NCBI RefSeq assembly: GCF_041468085.1
Contig: NZ_CP121017.1
Span: 1,653,501-1,717,500, forward strand
Direction of reading: 5' to 3'
Source: Tistrella mobilis
GTDB lineage: Bacteria > Pseudomonadota > Alphaproteobacteria > Tistrellales > Tistrellaceae
DNA length: 64,000 nt
The translations under genes and the position numbers were made by a program. A model generated the notes under the pieces. That model was not told the DNA's origin, searched no databases, and saw only the letters and a program-made list of their open reading frames with translations. This document shows, one piece after another, positions 1 to 7,890 of this stretch; position 1 is the first letter of the stretch; every line of letters starts with the position of its first letter.

Positions 1-502
1 CAAAGGCTTTGATGAGGAAGTGCGCGGCCAGGACGGCGAACATCGTCGCCAGGATCCGTTCCTGTATCCGCCGTCCGGTACCCGCCACCACGGCTGCACA
101 AAACCCCATAATCAGGGCGAAGGGGGCCTGATAGATCAGTTCATAGGGCAGCGTGTCCCGCTCCCCGCCCCAGATCGCGGCCCTGACCACGAGCGAGGCG
201 AGAAAGCTTGCCGGCAGCAGCCATCCGGGCAGGCGACGTCGGTAATAGACGGTCAACCCGTAAGCCATCAGGTGAAAAGCCCCGGAAAAGCTGGCAAAGC
301 TGAGTGCCTGAAACAGCTGGGGCATGCCCGAGACGCGGACCATCAGTTCGGCGGCGGGGGTGAGTGCGCCGGTCAGATAGCTGAGGGCGAACCACCGGGC
401 GCTGCGGAAAGGGGTATGGATCCGGGCGACGACCAGAAAGGTGACGGCAAACAGGCAGGCGATCAGGATGTTGACGGCGAGGGCGTACATCGCGCCGGTC
501 AT
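1..502 (-). CDS. Membrane sensor-like protein, partial (runs off the window start)
   Basis: An open frame on the minus strand starts at an ATG at 502, with a GGGAG ribosome site 7 bases upstream, and stays open to base 1, so the 3' end lies outside. The 167 visible residues begin MTGAMYALAVNILIA and form several hydrophobic helices separated by short basic loops (for example YYRRR). Residues around WLLPASFLASLV and AIWGGERDTLPYELIYQAP align closely with the next gene, so the two are tandem paralogs. If the parallel holds, the missing C-terminus should be a GGDEF-like domain, but that is inference. Function unknown beyond a membrane sensory region. Confidence 0.75.
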   Translation of the reverse strand, partial: MTGAMYALAVNILIACLFAVTFLVVARIHTPFRSARWFALSYLTGALTPAAELMVRVSGMPQLFQALSFASFSGAFHLMAYGLTVYYRRRLPGWLLPASFLASLVVRAAIWGGERDTLPYELIYQAPFALIMGFCAAVVAGTGRRIQERILATMFAVLAAHFLIKAF

Positions 503-536
503 GCGATGTCTCCCGTTCCGGGCGGTGACGGCGGGA

Positions 537-1682
537 TCATGGGTCGGGTGACATCGATGTGGTGGAGGTGGGAGGATGGCCGCTGCCGGCACCGCCGTTT
601 CGCCGGCCACGGTTCAGCTGGCGGTCGAGGAACAGGGCTCCTTCTGCCCGGACCAGAGCGCTGCCGGCATCTTCGCCGTCTTGAAGCGTGATCCATCCTG
701 CGGCCACAGGTCGGCCGTTACCAAGCAGGTTGTGGATGCGTTGCCGGAGGTCGGTGACGTCTGCATCGTCGGCGGGAACATCCGGCAGCAGGATTGCCAC
801 GCAAGATTCATCAGCATGCCCCAGTATTGCATCGCCGGGCATGATCATGCGCAGGTTCCGGATCACCTCATGCAGGCGGGCAGGGTCGGTGGCGACTGCA
901 GGGAATTCGCAGATGCCCAGCATCACATCACCGGATCCGCTGCGCTCACCGGTCACCGCCGGTAGTCGCAGACAAAAGCCCCGGCGGGTGAGCAGTCCGG
1001 TCGCCGGGTTGATCTCTGCATCATATCGCATTCGCGCGCGGAAATCCCAGAGGACCACGGCCATCATCGCAATGCCGGTGGCGAGGGCGGCAAGGCCTGA
1101 AGCCGCCTGAGAATAGATCGAATATGCGCTGCCAGCATAGTCGCGTGCCGTGGCACCCGACCCGAGCAGGATGGCGGCGACCGGTTTGCTGGCGAAGGTC
1201 AGCGTCAACAGCCAGAGGCAGCCGGCCAGAACCCGATCCCAGGCGCTGCGGCGGCGGGCGGACCAGACGATGATGGCAGAGATGGTCAGCGCGATGACGA
1301 AAGGCAGCTGATAGAACAGCTCGTAGGGCATGGTGTTACGCTGCCCGCCCCAGATCGCCACCCGGATTGCCAGTGATGCGATGAAGCTTGCCGGCAGAAG
1401 CCGGCGGGGCAGAGGGCGGCGGTAGTAACGGGACAGCCCATGCGCCAGAAGATGGGCGCCGGCAGAGAAACAGGCATAGCCGGTGAACGATAATGCTGCG
1501 GTCCAGGGGGTGATCCGCAGCAGGAACTCCGCGGCCGGCGCACCGGCGCCCACCCCCCAGGCGGCACCGATCCAGCCCAGATGCCGAAAGGCCGGGTGCG
1601 AGCGGGCGGCCAGCAGGAAGACGGCGGCGAACAGCCCCGACACCACCACGTTGATCGCAAGGGCGAGCAGGCCGCCGGTCAT
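537..1682 (-). CDS. Multi-pass membrane protein with degenerate GGDEF domain
   Basis: This 381-residue protein starts at MTGGLLALAIN. The start at 1682 is chosen because GGAG sits 6 bases upstream, whereas the longer start at 1703 has no ribosome site. The N-terminal half is hydrophobic with about six membrane helices ending near residue 215. It is followed by NPATGLLTRRGF (about residue 225), which resembles the entry motif of diguanylate cyclase domains, and by a C-terminal AEGALF...NRGRRN end like GGDEF proteins. Where GGDEF should stand the sequence reads HADES (residues 289-293), so cyclase activity is unlikely; it may act as a c-di-GMP or GTP sensor or a protein partner. It is a tandem paralog of the partial gene before it. 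Confidence 0.75.
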   Translation of the reverse strand: MTGGLLALAINVVVSGLFAAVFLLAARSHPAFRHLGWIGAAWGVGAGAPAAEFLLRITPWTAALSFTGYACFSAGAHLLAHGLSRYYRRPLPRRLLPASFIASLAIRVAIWGGQRNTMPYELFYQLPFVIALTISAIIVWSARRRSAWDRVLAGCLWLLTLTFASKPVAAILLGSGATARDYAGSAYSIYSQAASGLAALATGIAMMAVVLWDFRARMRYDAEINPATGLLTRRGFCLRLPAVTGERSGSGDVMLGICEFPAVATDPARLHEVIRNLRMIMPGDAILGHADESCVAILLPDVPADDADVTDLRQRIHNLLGNGRPVAAGWITLQDGEDAGSALVRAEGALFLDRQLNRGRRNGGAGSGHPPTSTTSMSPDP

Positions 1683-1764
1683 ACGATGCTCCGCATCCGG
1701 CAACGCGGTTGCACGATCTCGGCTGGCCGTGGCATCCGCATCTCATCCTCCCCTTCGCCCAGAT

Positions 1765-1786
1765 CACCCGGCATGGCATCCGGGTG
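1765..1786. repeat. Inverted repeat in the region before the histidine kinase gene
   Basis: CACCCGG and CCGGGTG form 7-base arms around an 8-base loop, in the 287-base gap between the divergently transcribed membrane protein and the kinase gene. A second weaker dyad, TTTCGG/CCGAAA, spans 1789-1814. Either could be an operator; neither is followed by a T run that would make it a clear terminator. No other feature was recognised in this gap apart from the kinase ribosome site (TGGAGG before 1970). Confidence 0.35.
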
Positions 1787-1969
1787 TATTTCGGAAATGA
1801 TCGTTCTACCGAAACGAAGCCGTCGGATGGATGGCGTCCGCAGGTACCGGGGTCTTCATCACAAGTTTTCGCGTTCCGGCATCATCTTCCAAACGCTTTC
1901 TTCATGCTTAATGTCGTTTTCTATCCAGGATAACAAAAGGTTCCACCACTTGACGGCCCTGGAGGTTAT

Positions 1970-3430
1970 ATGGCGCGCGACGCAGCCGATCCGGCCGCAT
2001 CCCGGGAGGGCAGGTCCGGGCGCGGGGCGCAGATCTGGATCGCCGGGATCGCCGGCTTGATGACGCTGATGCTGGCCCTGCAGATCTGGGCAGGCTTTGG
2101 CGTGATCTCGTCGACGCGGGCGGTCGCAGATGGTGATGCCCTGCTCCGCGAGACCGACAATCTTCTTCATCTCCTTCAGGAAGCCGAGATCGCCCAGGGG
2201 CGCTATCTGCGTCTGCGGAGTGCGACGGCTCTTGAGGATTATCGCCATGTCCGGGGCAGTGCGCCGGCCGCCTTCAGTCAGCTGGCACGTCTGGCGGAAG
2301 CAGAGCGGCCTGACGGCGGTGCCGGTTGCAGCGTCATGCTGGCGGTGCTCGACGAGGCGTTCCGAAGCATGGACCGGGTGATCGATGTCCGCCAGGCGGC
2401 GGCGGATGACGAGGTTCTGGCGGCGGCGGATATGCGCCAGGCGCAGGCGGTCGAGCTGGCGCGCCGGCAGATTGCCCTGGCCGATGTCCAGATCGGGCAG
2501 CGGATTTCCGCACGGCTTTCGGCCGCCGACGAGAATTTCACCATCGCCGCCGGCGCCTCGCTGCTGGGCTTCAGCTTCGCGATCCCGTCTGCAATCGCCA
2601 TGTTTCGCCGCCTGCGCCGCAGCCGGGAGCAGGAACGCCATCTGCGCCTTCAGGTCGAGGCCGCCAATCTGCAGCTGGAAAGCCGGGTGGCGGTTCGTAC
2701 TGCGGAACTTCTGCGTGCCAATCGCGCCCTGGCCGACGCCAATGCGGTCAAGGACCGCTTCCTGGCCAATATGAGCCACGAGTTGCGTACGCCGTTGAAT
2801 GCGGTGATCGGCTTTTCCGACATGATTGCCACCGAGATGCTCGGCCCGATCGGCAACCCGCGCTACACCGGTTACGCACGCGACATCCTGGCCAGCGGCC
2901 GCCATCTGCTGGCCCTGATCGAGGATATTCTGGATCTGTCGCGCATTCAGGCCGGGCGGATCGACATTGACCCCGTCGACATTTCACCGCGCCAGATCGC
3001 CACAGAGGCGATTTCGATCGTCTCCACGATGGCCGCGGAGGATGGGGTGGAGATCGTGCTTGATGCAGATCAGGCCCCGGATCAGGCACGGCTGGATGCG
3101 CGGCGGGTGAAGCAGGTGCTGATCAACCTGCTGACCAATGCCATCCGCTATGGCAGTCAGGGGGGAGAAATCCGGATGACCATCGCACCTGCCGACACGG
3201 CACCCCATGTGGTGCGTTTCGTGGTCGAAGACGGCGGCGCGGGCATGACCGAGGCGGAACTCGCACGCGCGCTTCAGCCCTTTGAACAGGTCTCGGCCGA
3301 CCGCCAGAGGCGGGCAGGCGGCACCGGGCTCGGCCTGCCGCTGACCCGCCTTCTGGTCCTGGCGCATCGCGGCCGGTTCGACATCACCAGCAGCCCCGGC
3401 GTCGGCACCCGCGTGGTGATCGAGATCTGA
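1970..3430 (+). CDS. Membrane histidine kinase with CHASE3-like sensor
   Basis: A 486-residue sensor kinase. Membrane helices lie at about residues 22-45 and 188-210. The helical periplasmic stretch between them, with the pattern EIAQGRYLRLRS, resembles CHASE3 domains. After a coiled-coil linker the H box FLANMSHELRTPLN (about residues 263-276) carries the phospho-accepting histidine. The N box NLLTNAIRYG (about 386), VEDGGAGM and GGTGLGLPL (about 450) form the ATP-binding domain. No receiver domain and no adjacent response regulator are present, so the partner is elsewhere. TGGAGG lies upstream of the ATG. The input signal cannot be read from the sequence. Its kinase core is close to that of the larger kinase at 33001-35679. 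Confidence 0.88.
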   Translation: MARDAADPAASREGRSGRGAQIWIAGIAGLMTLMLALQIWAGFGVISSTRAVADGDALLRETDNLLHLLQEAEIAQGRYLRLRSATALEDYRHVRGSAPAAFSQLARLAEAERPDGGAGCSVMLAVLDEAFRSMDRVIDVRQAAADDEVLAAADMRQAQAVELARRQIALADVQIGQRISARLSAADENFTIAAGASLLGFSFAIPSAIAMFRRLRRSREQERHLRLQVEAANLQLESRVAVRTAELLRANRALADANAVKDRFLANMSHELRTPLNAVIGFSDMIATEMLGPIGNPRYTGYARDILASGRHLLALIEDILDLSRIQAGRIDIDPVDISPRQIATEAISIVSTMAAEDGVEIVLDADQAPDQARLDARRVKQVLINLLTNAIRYGSQGGEIRMTIAPADTAPHVVRFVVEDGGAGMTEAELARALQPFEQVSADRQRRAGGTGLGLPLTRLLVLAHRGRFDITSSPGVGTRVVIEI

Positions 3431-3431
3431 T

Positions 3432-3496
3432 GCCTGTCGCAGACTGCGACAGGCCCTGCGTCGCCTGCGACAGGCCGGCCGTCGCAGTGCGCGACA
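3432..3496. promoter_or_regulatory. Cluster of GTCGC-N-GCGAC dyads, likely activator (enhancer) sites
   Basis: Three inverted repeats stand in a row upstream of the aldehyde dehydrogenase sigma-54 promoter. The first (3432-3454) is perfect, with 10-base arms around GAC and core TGTCGCAGACTGCGACA. The second (3460-3471) is GTCGC-CT-GCGAC. The third (3481-3495) is GTCGC-AGTGC-GCGAC, with the same 5-base spacer as the first. They lie about 100-165 bases before the predicted transcription start, the usual place for a sigma-54 enhancer-binding protein such as an AcoR-type Fis-family activator. The activator gene itself is not in the window. Confidence 0.7.
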
Positions 3497-3571
3497 CCGT
3501 TCCGCGTGGTGCGCGATGATGTCGGATTGAAACTCCAGATATTCCGCGGTCTTATCCTGATCATTCCCGGG

Positions 3572-3587
3572 TGGCATGACGGTTGCG
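3572..3587 (+). promoter_or_regulatory. Sigma-54 promoter of the aldehyde dehydrogenase gene
   Basis: TGGCATGACGGTTGCG matches the -24/-12 consensus with GG and GC exactly 10 bases apart. The predicted start of transcription is near 3598, about 50 bases before the ATG at 3648. Its position rules out translation starting at the upstream in-frame ATG at 3576, which lies inside the promoter. Confidence 0.75.
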
Positions 3588-3647
3588 ATGACCGGAACGA
3601 CGGCGCGCGAGGGAACGCCGCGCCGAATGTTCCGGGAGGAAGACCTG

Positions 3648-5174
3648 ATGGATACGATCCAGCCGAAGAAGATGGGGCTCGACGTCGACAACCCGTACAA
3701 GACGCAATACGAGAACTATATCGGCGGTCAGTGGGTGGCGCCGGTCGGCGGCGAATACTTCGACAACGTTTCGCCGATCACCGGCAAGCCCTTCTGCCGG
3801 GTGCCCCGTTCGGGCGCGGCCGACATCGAGAAGGCGCTGGATGCCGCCCATGCCGCCCGCAAGTCCTGGGCGCGGACCTCGACGACCGAGCGCGCCAACC
3901 TGCTCTGGCGCATGGCCGACCGGATGGAGCAGAACCTGCTGCTGCTGGCGGTGGCGGACTCGATCGACAACGGCAAGCCGGTGCGCGAGACCATGGCGGC
4001 CGACCTGCCGCTGGCCATCGACCATCTGCGCTATTTCGCCGGCTGCATCCGCGCCCAGGAGGGCGGGATCTCCGAGATCGACCACGACACCGTCGCCTAT
4101 CATTTCCACGAGCCCATCGGCGTGGTCGGCCAGATCATCCCCTGGAACTTCCCGCTGCTGATGGCGGCCTGGAAGCTGGCCCCGGCGCTGGCAGCCGGCT
4201 GCTGCGTGGTGCTGAAGCCCGCCGAGCAGACCCCGGCTTCGATCCTGCTGCTGATGGAGCTGGTCGGCGACCTGTTCCCCGCCGGCGTGATCAACGTGGT
4301 CAACGGCTATGGCCGCGAGGCCGGCCACGCGCTGGCGACCAGCACCCGGATTTCCAAGCTCGCCTTCACCGGTTCCACCCCCACCGGCAAGCTGGTGCTG
4401 AAGGCGGCGGCCGACAATCTGATCCCGACCACGGTCGAGCTGGGCGGCAAGAGCCCGAACATCTTCTTCGCCGACGTCATGGACCGCGACGACGCCTTCT
4501 TCGACAAGGCGCTGGAAGGGCTCGCCATGTTCGCGCTGAACCAGGGCGAGGTCTGCACCTGCCCGTCGCGCGTGCTGATCCAGGAATCGATCTATGACCG
4601 CTTCATCGAACGCGCGATCAAGCGCGTCGAGGCGATCACCACCGGCAACCCGCTCGACCGTAACACCATGGTCGGTGCGCAGGTGTCGGAAGCGCAGATG
4701 GAGAAGATCCTCTCCTATATCGATATCGGCCGTCAGGAAGGCGCGCAGTGCCTGACCGGCGGTGAGCGCAGCCGCCTGTCGGAAGATCTGGCCAACGGCT
4801 TCTACGTCAAGCCGACCATGCTGCTCGGCAACAACAAGATGCGGATCTTCCAGGAAGAGATCTTCGGCCCCGTCGCCTCGGTCATGACCTTCAAGGACGA
4901 GGACGAGGCGCTGGAGATCGCCAACGACACCTTCTACGGCCTGGGCGCTGGCGTCTGGAGCCGCGACGGCACCCGCGCCTATCGCATGGGCCGCGAGATC
5001 GAGGCCGGCCGCGTCTGGACCAACTGCTACAACCTCTATCCCGCCCACGCCGCCTTCGGTGGTTACAAGCAGTCGGGTATCGGCCGCGAGAACCACAAGA
5101 TGGCGCTGTCGCACTATCAGCAGACCAAGTGCCTGCTGGTCAGCTACAACCCGAACGCCCTCGGCTTCTTCTGA
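3648..5174 (+). CDS. NAD-dependent aldehyde dehydrogenase (AldB/ExaC/AcoD type)
   Basis: This 508-residue protein oxidises an aldehyde, most likely acetaldehyde or another short-chain aldehyde, to the acid. [12 protein letters not shown] carries the catalytic glutamate, and the catalytic cysteine lies in [26 protein letters not shown] and GSTPTGK belong to the NAD fold. The C-terminal [20 protein letters not shown] is the hallmark of the AldB/ExaC/AcoD subgroup, and the length fits (about 506). The start at 3648 has a GGGAGGAAG ribosome site and lies downstream of a sigma-54 promoter. The gene is followed at 36 bases by a flavin split-barrel protein. Regulation by a sigma-54 activator in response to an alcohol or acetoin-like inducer is inferred from the promoter. 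Confidence 0.93.
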   Translation: MDTIQPKKMGLDVDNPYKTQYENYIGGQWVAPVGGEYFDNVSPITGKPFCRVPRSGAADIEKALDAAHAARKSWARTSTTERANLLWRMADRMEQNLLLLAVADSIDNGKPVRETMAADLPLAIDHLRYFAGCIRAQEGGISEIDHDTVAYHFHEPIGVVGQIIPWNFPLLMAAWKLAPALAAGCCVVLKPAEQTPASILLLMELVGDLFPAGVINVVNGYGREAGHALATSTRISKLAFTGSTPTGKLVLKAAADNLIPTTVELGGKSPNIFFADVMDRDDAFFDKALEGLAMFALNQGEVCTCPSRVLIQESIYDRFIERAIKRVEAITTGNPLDRNTMVGAQVSEAQMEKILSYIDIGRQEGAQCLTGGERSRLSEDLANGFYVKPTMLLGNNKMRIFQEEIFGPVASVMTFKDEDEALEIANDTFYGLGAGVWSRDGTRAYRMGREIEAGRVWTNCYNLYPAHAAFGGYKQSGIGRENHKMALSHYQQTKCLLVSYNPNALGFF

Positions 5175-5210
5175 TCCGGGCGTCTTTCTGATCGGGGGAG
5201 GACGAAGACG

Positions 5211-5729
5211 ATGGCACGCCTGGTCTATCACGAGGGCGAGCGCGAAGCGCATCGCCGCTTCGGGGTCGAGGACGAGGCGGCGGAGATCTCGGACATGGTC
5301 ACCGACCGGCTGAGCCTGGGGGTGCGCCGTTTCATCGAGGCCCGGTCCATCGTCTTCGTCACCACCGTCGACGGCACCGGCCGTCCGGCCACGGCCTTCA
5401 AGGCGCGACCGGACGACATGCCGGGGCAACCGCCGCTGATCCGCGCCGCCGATTCGAAACGCCTGATCATGGCCATACAACCATGGGATGATCTGGACGT
5501 TTTTTGTAACTGCCTGCAGGATGATATCGGCATCGGCCTGCTCTTCGTCGATTTCGACCGACGGGCGCGCTATCGCGTCAATGGCCGGTGCCGCGCCGTC
5601 GATCCGGCGGCGATCGAGGCGGAGATGGGAACGCTCTGGCCCGAGGCCCGCGCGCTGGTAGAGGTGACCGTCGACCAGGCCTATGCCAACTGCCCGGCGC
5701 GCATCGTGCGGCTGATCGCCGCCGACTGA
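5211..5729 (+). CDS. Pyridoxamine 5'-phosphate oxidase-family (FMN split-barrel) protein
   Basis: A 172-residue soluble protein with a GGGGGAGG ribosome site. The stretch from about residue 40 (RSIVFVTTVDGTGRPATAFKARPD) to DIGIGLLFVDFDRRARYRVNG has the alternating beta-strand pattern of flavin-binding split-barrel proteins related to pyridoxamine-phosphate oxidase. Members bind FMN or F420 and reduce or oxidise small molecules; the substrate here cannot be named. It follows the aldehyde dehydrogenase gene closely and is probably co-transcribed with it. Confidence 0.75.
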   Translation: MARLVYHEGEREAHRRFGVEDEAAEISDMVTDRLSLGVRRFIEARSIVFVTTVDGTGRPATAFKARPDDMPGQPPLIRAADSKRLIMAIQPWDDLDVFCNCLQDDIGIGLLFVDFDRRARYRVNGRCRAVDPAAIEAEMGTLWPEARALVEVTVDQAYANCPARIVRLIAAD

Positions 5730-5838
5730 ACGCCGCCAGCCATACCCGCTGACACGGTCTCTCACGCTGACCCCATCGGTCTTCGTGACGACCTCGCATG
5801 CCTTGGAACACAACCTAAGATAAAAGAGGGAGGACGAC

Positions 5839-6699
5839 ATGGTGTCCCTGAAGTCAGCTGATCTGAATGCCCCCCGTCGCCAGGCGATCGACGCGATGAA
5901 GGCGAGCCTTTCGCCCGAGCAATGGGCGCGGAACGCAGCTTTCGTGGCCGAGCTGCGCCGCGAGATTTCTGCGCATCCGGTGTCGCGCCATCCGGCGATC
6001 GACATCTTGAACCGCGGCGTGCTCGATCACGACGCGATGCGCCTGATCCATCTGGAATACCGTCACGCCATCGTGCAGATCTTCACCGATGCGCTGCTCG
6101 CTGCCCAGATGCAGAGCCGCCAGCTGGAGCCGCGCCTCGCCCCCGCCTCGAAGATGGCCGGCCGCTTCCTGCTGACCCTGAACGTGCTCGACGAATTCGG
6201 CTTCCGCCCGGGCAAGGATGCCGAGGGCTATTACCGCGGCAACCCGGCCTGCGCCCATTACCCGCTGTTCGAGGCGGTGCTGGACGATTACGGCGTCAGC
6301 GCCGATGACCGGGCGTCGTTCAGGCCGACCGCGATCGCGACCGAGGTGCGGTCCTTCCTGGAGGACGCCTATGGCAGCTATGTCGATGTTTCGGCTCTGC
6401 TGGCGGTGGCCGAGGAAGAGGTGATCCTGTTCAGCCCGCCGCTGCGTCGCGCCACCGGTGCGCTGGGGATCGGTGTCGATGACGGCTACTACTACGTCCA
6501 TGGTGTCAGCGATGACGATACCGCCGAGGCGGCCGATGACGATCACGAGGACGATCTCTGGTTCATCCTGACCCAGGCGATCACCGAGGATCAGTTCGAT
6601 CATGTCCGCCGCATCAGCCTGGAGTATTGCGATCTCTGGGTGCGGTTCTGGGACGAGCAGCTGGCGCTCGCCGGCGCGGCCGAAACCTCGGCCGCCTGA
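5839..6699 (+). CDS. Haem-oxygenase-like (TenA/iron-containing redox enzyme-like) protein
   Basis: A 286-residue, mostly helical protein with a GGGAGG ribosome site. The pattern LIHLEYRHAIVQIFTDALLAAQ (given in part) and the C-terminal ISLEYCDLWVRFWDEQ, with spaced Glu and His residues, resembles haem-oxygenase-like diiron or TenA folds, in which a helical bundle binds iron or a thiamine-type ligand. An acidic insertion (DDDTAEAADDDHEDD, about residues 227-241) is unusual. A strong terminator follows at once. The assignment is by fold pattern only; the reaction is unknown. A link with the neighbouring flavoproteins is inferred from position. Confidence 0.55.
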   Translation: MVSLKSADLNAPRRQAIDAMKASLSPEQWARNAAFVAELRREISAHPVSRHPAIDILNRGVLDHDAMRLIHLEYRHAIVQIFTDALLAAQMQSRQLEPRLAPASKMAGRFLLTLNVLDEFGFRPGKDAEGYYRGNPACAHYPLFEAVLDDYGVSADDRASFRPTAIATEVRSFLEDAYGSYVDVSALLAVAEEEVILFSPPLRRATGALGIGVDDGYYYVHGVSDDDTAEAADDDHEDDLWFILTQAITEDQFDHVRRISLEYCDLWVRFWDEQLALAGAAETSAA

Positions 6700-6714
6700 G
6701 CCGGTGAAGCAGCC

Positions 6715-6758
6715 GGGCCTCCGCCACTTCGGGGTGATGGTGGCGGAGGCCCCTTTTT
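6715..6758 (+). terminator. Rho-independent terminator
   Basis: GGGCCTCCGCCAC (6715-6727) pairs perfectly with GTGGCGGAGGCCC (6740-6752), a 13-base stem with a 12-base loop, followed by CTTTTTG. It ends the transcript of the haem-oxygenase-like gene. Confidence 0.9.
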
Positions 6759-6795
6759 GATTCGAGACAGAGAGAATGCCAGGGAGGCCCATTGC

Positions 6796-7251
6796 ATGGT
6801 GAGCATCCCGGCCGCCGAGGCGGCGGTGCTGGAGGCACTGCCCTTCTTCATGCTGGGAACCGTGGATGCGGCGGGTGCGGCAGACTGTTCCCATCGCGGC
6901 CGCATGACCCGGGGGGAGGGGGGGCATGACCCTCTGGTCAAGGTGACCGGCCCCCGGCGGCTGGTGTTCCCCGACTACAAGGGGAATGCCATGTTCAATT
7001 CGCTGGGCAATCTGATCCAGCGTCCGGCGGTCAGCCTGCTGTTCCTCGATTTTGCCCGCGGTCTCAGACTGAGGGTCGACGGCGATGCCGTGATCCACGA
7101 CGACCCGACCCGCTGGCCCGATGCCTGGCATGGCTGGTGGCCCGCGGCCCTGCGCTGTATCGAGGTGGCGGTTACCGGCTACGATGCCGGCTCAGCCGGC
7201 ACCGTGCCGCGGCTGCGGCTGGACGAGGCGGCGGTCACGCCGCTTCGGTGA
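6796..7251 (+). CDS. Pyridoxamine 5'-phosphate oxidase-family protein
   Basis: This 151-residue protein starts at MVSIPAAEAAVL. The start at 6796 has AGGGAGG 8 bases upstream; the earlier in-frame ATG at 6757 lies in the preceding terminator. It contains FPDYKGNAMFNSLGNL and PAVSLLFLDFARGLRLRVDG, typical of the FMN split-barrel family related to pyridoxamine-phosphate oxidase. The role is probably a flavin-dependent redox reaction on an unknown small molecule. Its last 17 bases overlap the end of the convergent gene on the other strand. Confidence 0.75.
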   Translation: MVSIPAAEAAVLEALPFFMLGTVDAAGAADCSHRGRMTRGEGGHDPLVKVTGPRRLVFPDYKGNAMFNSLGNLIQRPAVSLLFLDFARGLRLRVDGDAVIHDDPTRWPDAWHGWWPAALRCIEVAVTGYDAGSAGTVPRLRLDEAAVTPLR

Positions 7252-7714
7252 CATGCCAGGCGCCGCGGCCCAGCCGGTTCCAGGCGTTGATCAGGGCGAT
7301 CTTCATCGTGATGGCGGCCTGTTCCTCGGGCGACCAGTGGCGGGCGAGTTCGGCGCGGGGGGCGTCGAGTTCCGCCTCGTCGCGGGGCAGGGTCAGTGCC
7401 TCGGCCCAGGCGAGGGCGGCGGCAAGGCGACGGTCGTCAAGGACGGCCACGGCGGCCGGATCGCCCATCTGTGCGATCAGGGCTTCGTCTACGCCGGTAT
7501 CGCGAGCCTCAGCCAAGTGCAGCAGCTTGCAGTAGCTGCACCCGTTCAGCCGCGAGACATGCAGGTCGATCAGATGGCTGAGTGCGGCGGGCAGGGCCGG
7601 GCCGGCCAGCGCTTCGCTGGCGGCGATCAGCTTGCGCGAACTCGCGGCCGACGCCTTGGCGCCGTGGACATTGATCAGCGAATCAGCGGCGGGCAGGTTG
7701 GCAAGATTGGTCAT
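7235..7714 (-). CDS. Carboxymuconolactone decarboxylase / AhpD-family protein
   Basis: A 159-residue helical protein. The CxxC-H motif in NGCSYCKLLHLAEAR (about residues 58-72) is the active site of AhpD-like alkylhydroperoxidase proteins, and HWSPEEQAAITMKIALINAWNR is the family's C-terminal signature. Such proteins reduce peroxides with thiol cysteines. A GGAG ribosome site lies upstream of the ATG at 7714. The gene lies downstream of fliS on the same strand but is separated by repeats and terminator-like sequence, so it is probably its own unit. Its 3' end overlaps the convergent split-barrel gene. Confidence 0.85.
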   Translation of the reverse strand: MTNLANLPAADSLINVHGAKASAASSRKLIAASEALAGPALPAALSHLIDLHVSRLNGCSYCKLLHLAEARDTGVDEALIAQMGDPAAVAVLDDRRLAAALAWAEALTLPRDEAELDAPRAELARHWSPEEQAAITMKIALINAWNRLGRGAWHVTEAA

Positions 7715-7803
7715 GACAGGCGCTCCGTTTATCGTCAGGGGGGGCGATACCTGTCAGACGACGCACCGGGCCGTGTCGTGACATCGGGCGGCGGAAAAAG
7801 CCG

Positions 7804-7867
7804 ACCCGGCAAAAAATACCCGGCAAAATCGACCCGGCGGCATGAAATGCCGGGTGGATCTGCCGGG
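7804..7867. repeat. Tandem ACCCGGC repeats and palindrome downstream of fliS
   Basis: ACCCGGC recurs at 7804, 7818 and 7832, a 14-base period. The first two copies are followed by A runs, matching one half of the CCGGCAAA..TTTGCCGG palindromes upstream of flagellin 1. The third forms ACCCGGC...GCCGGGT (7832-7855), and another TGCCGGG follows at 7861. On the minus strand the repeats read as GC-rich stretches followed by T runs, so they may terminate the fliS transcript. They may instead be regulator half-sites for the gene ending at 7235. Confidence 0.4.
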
Positions 7868-7890
7868 ATGGATTGTTCCCGAGAGGCGGA

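Noticed and set aside
3576-3647. N-terminal extension of the aldehyde dehydrogenase
   Set aside because: The upstream ATG at 3576 lies inside the sigma-54 promoter; the family start and a good ribosome site are at 3648.
3561-6005. 814-codon open frame on the minus strand
   Set aside because: It runs antisense to the aldehyde dehydrogenase and split-barrel genes, which have clear family motifs. Long antisense frames are common in such GC-rich DNA, and the translation (His/Asp/Gly/Ala/Arg-rich) shows no family pattern.
7804-7867. CRISPR-like array
   Set aside because: The repeat unit is only 7-10 bases with 14-base spacing and three copies; there are no spacers of CRISPR length and no cas genes.
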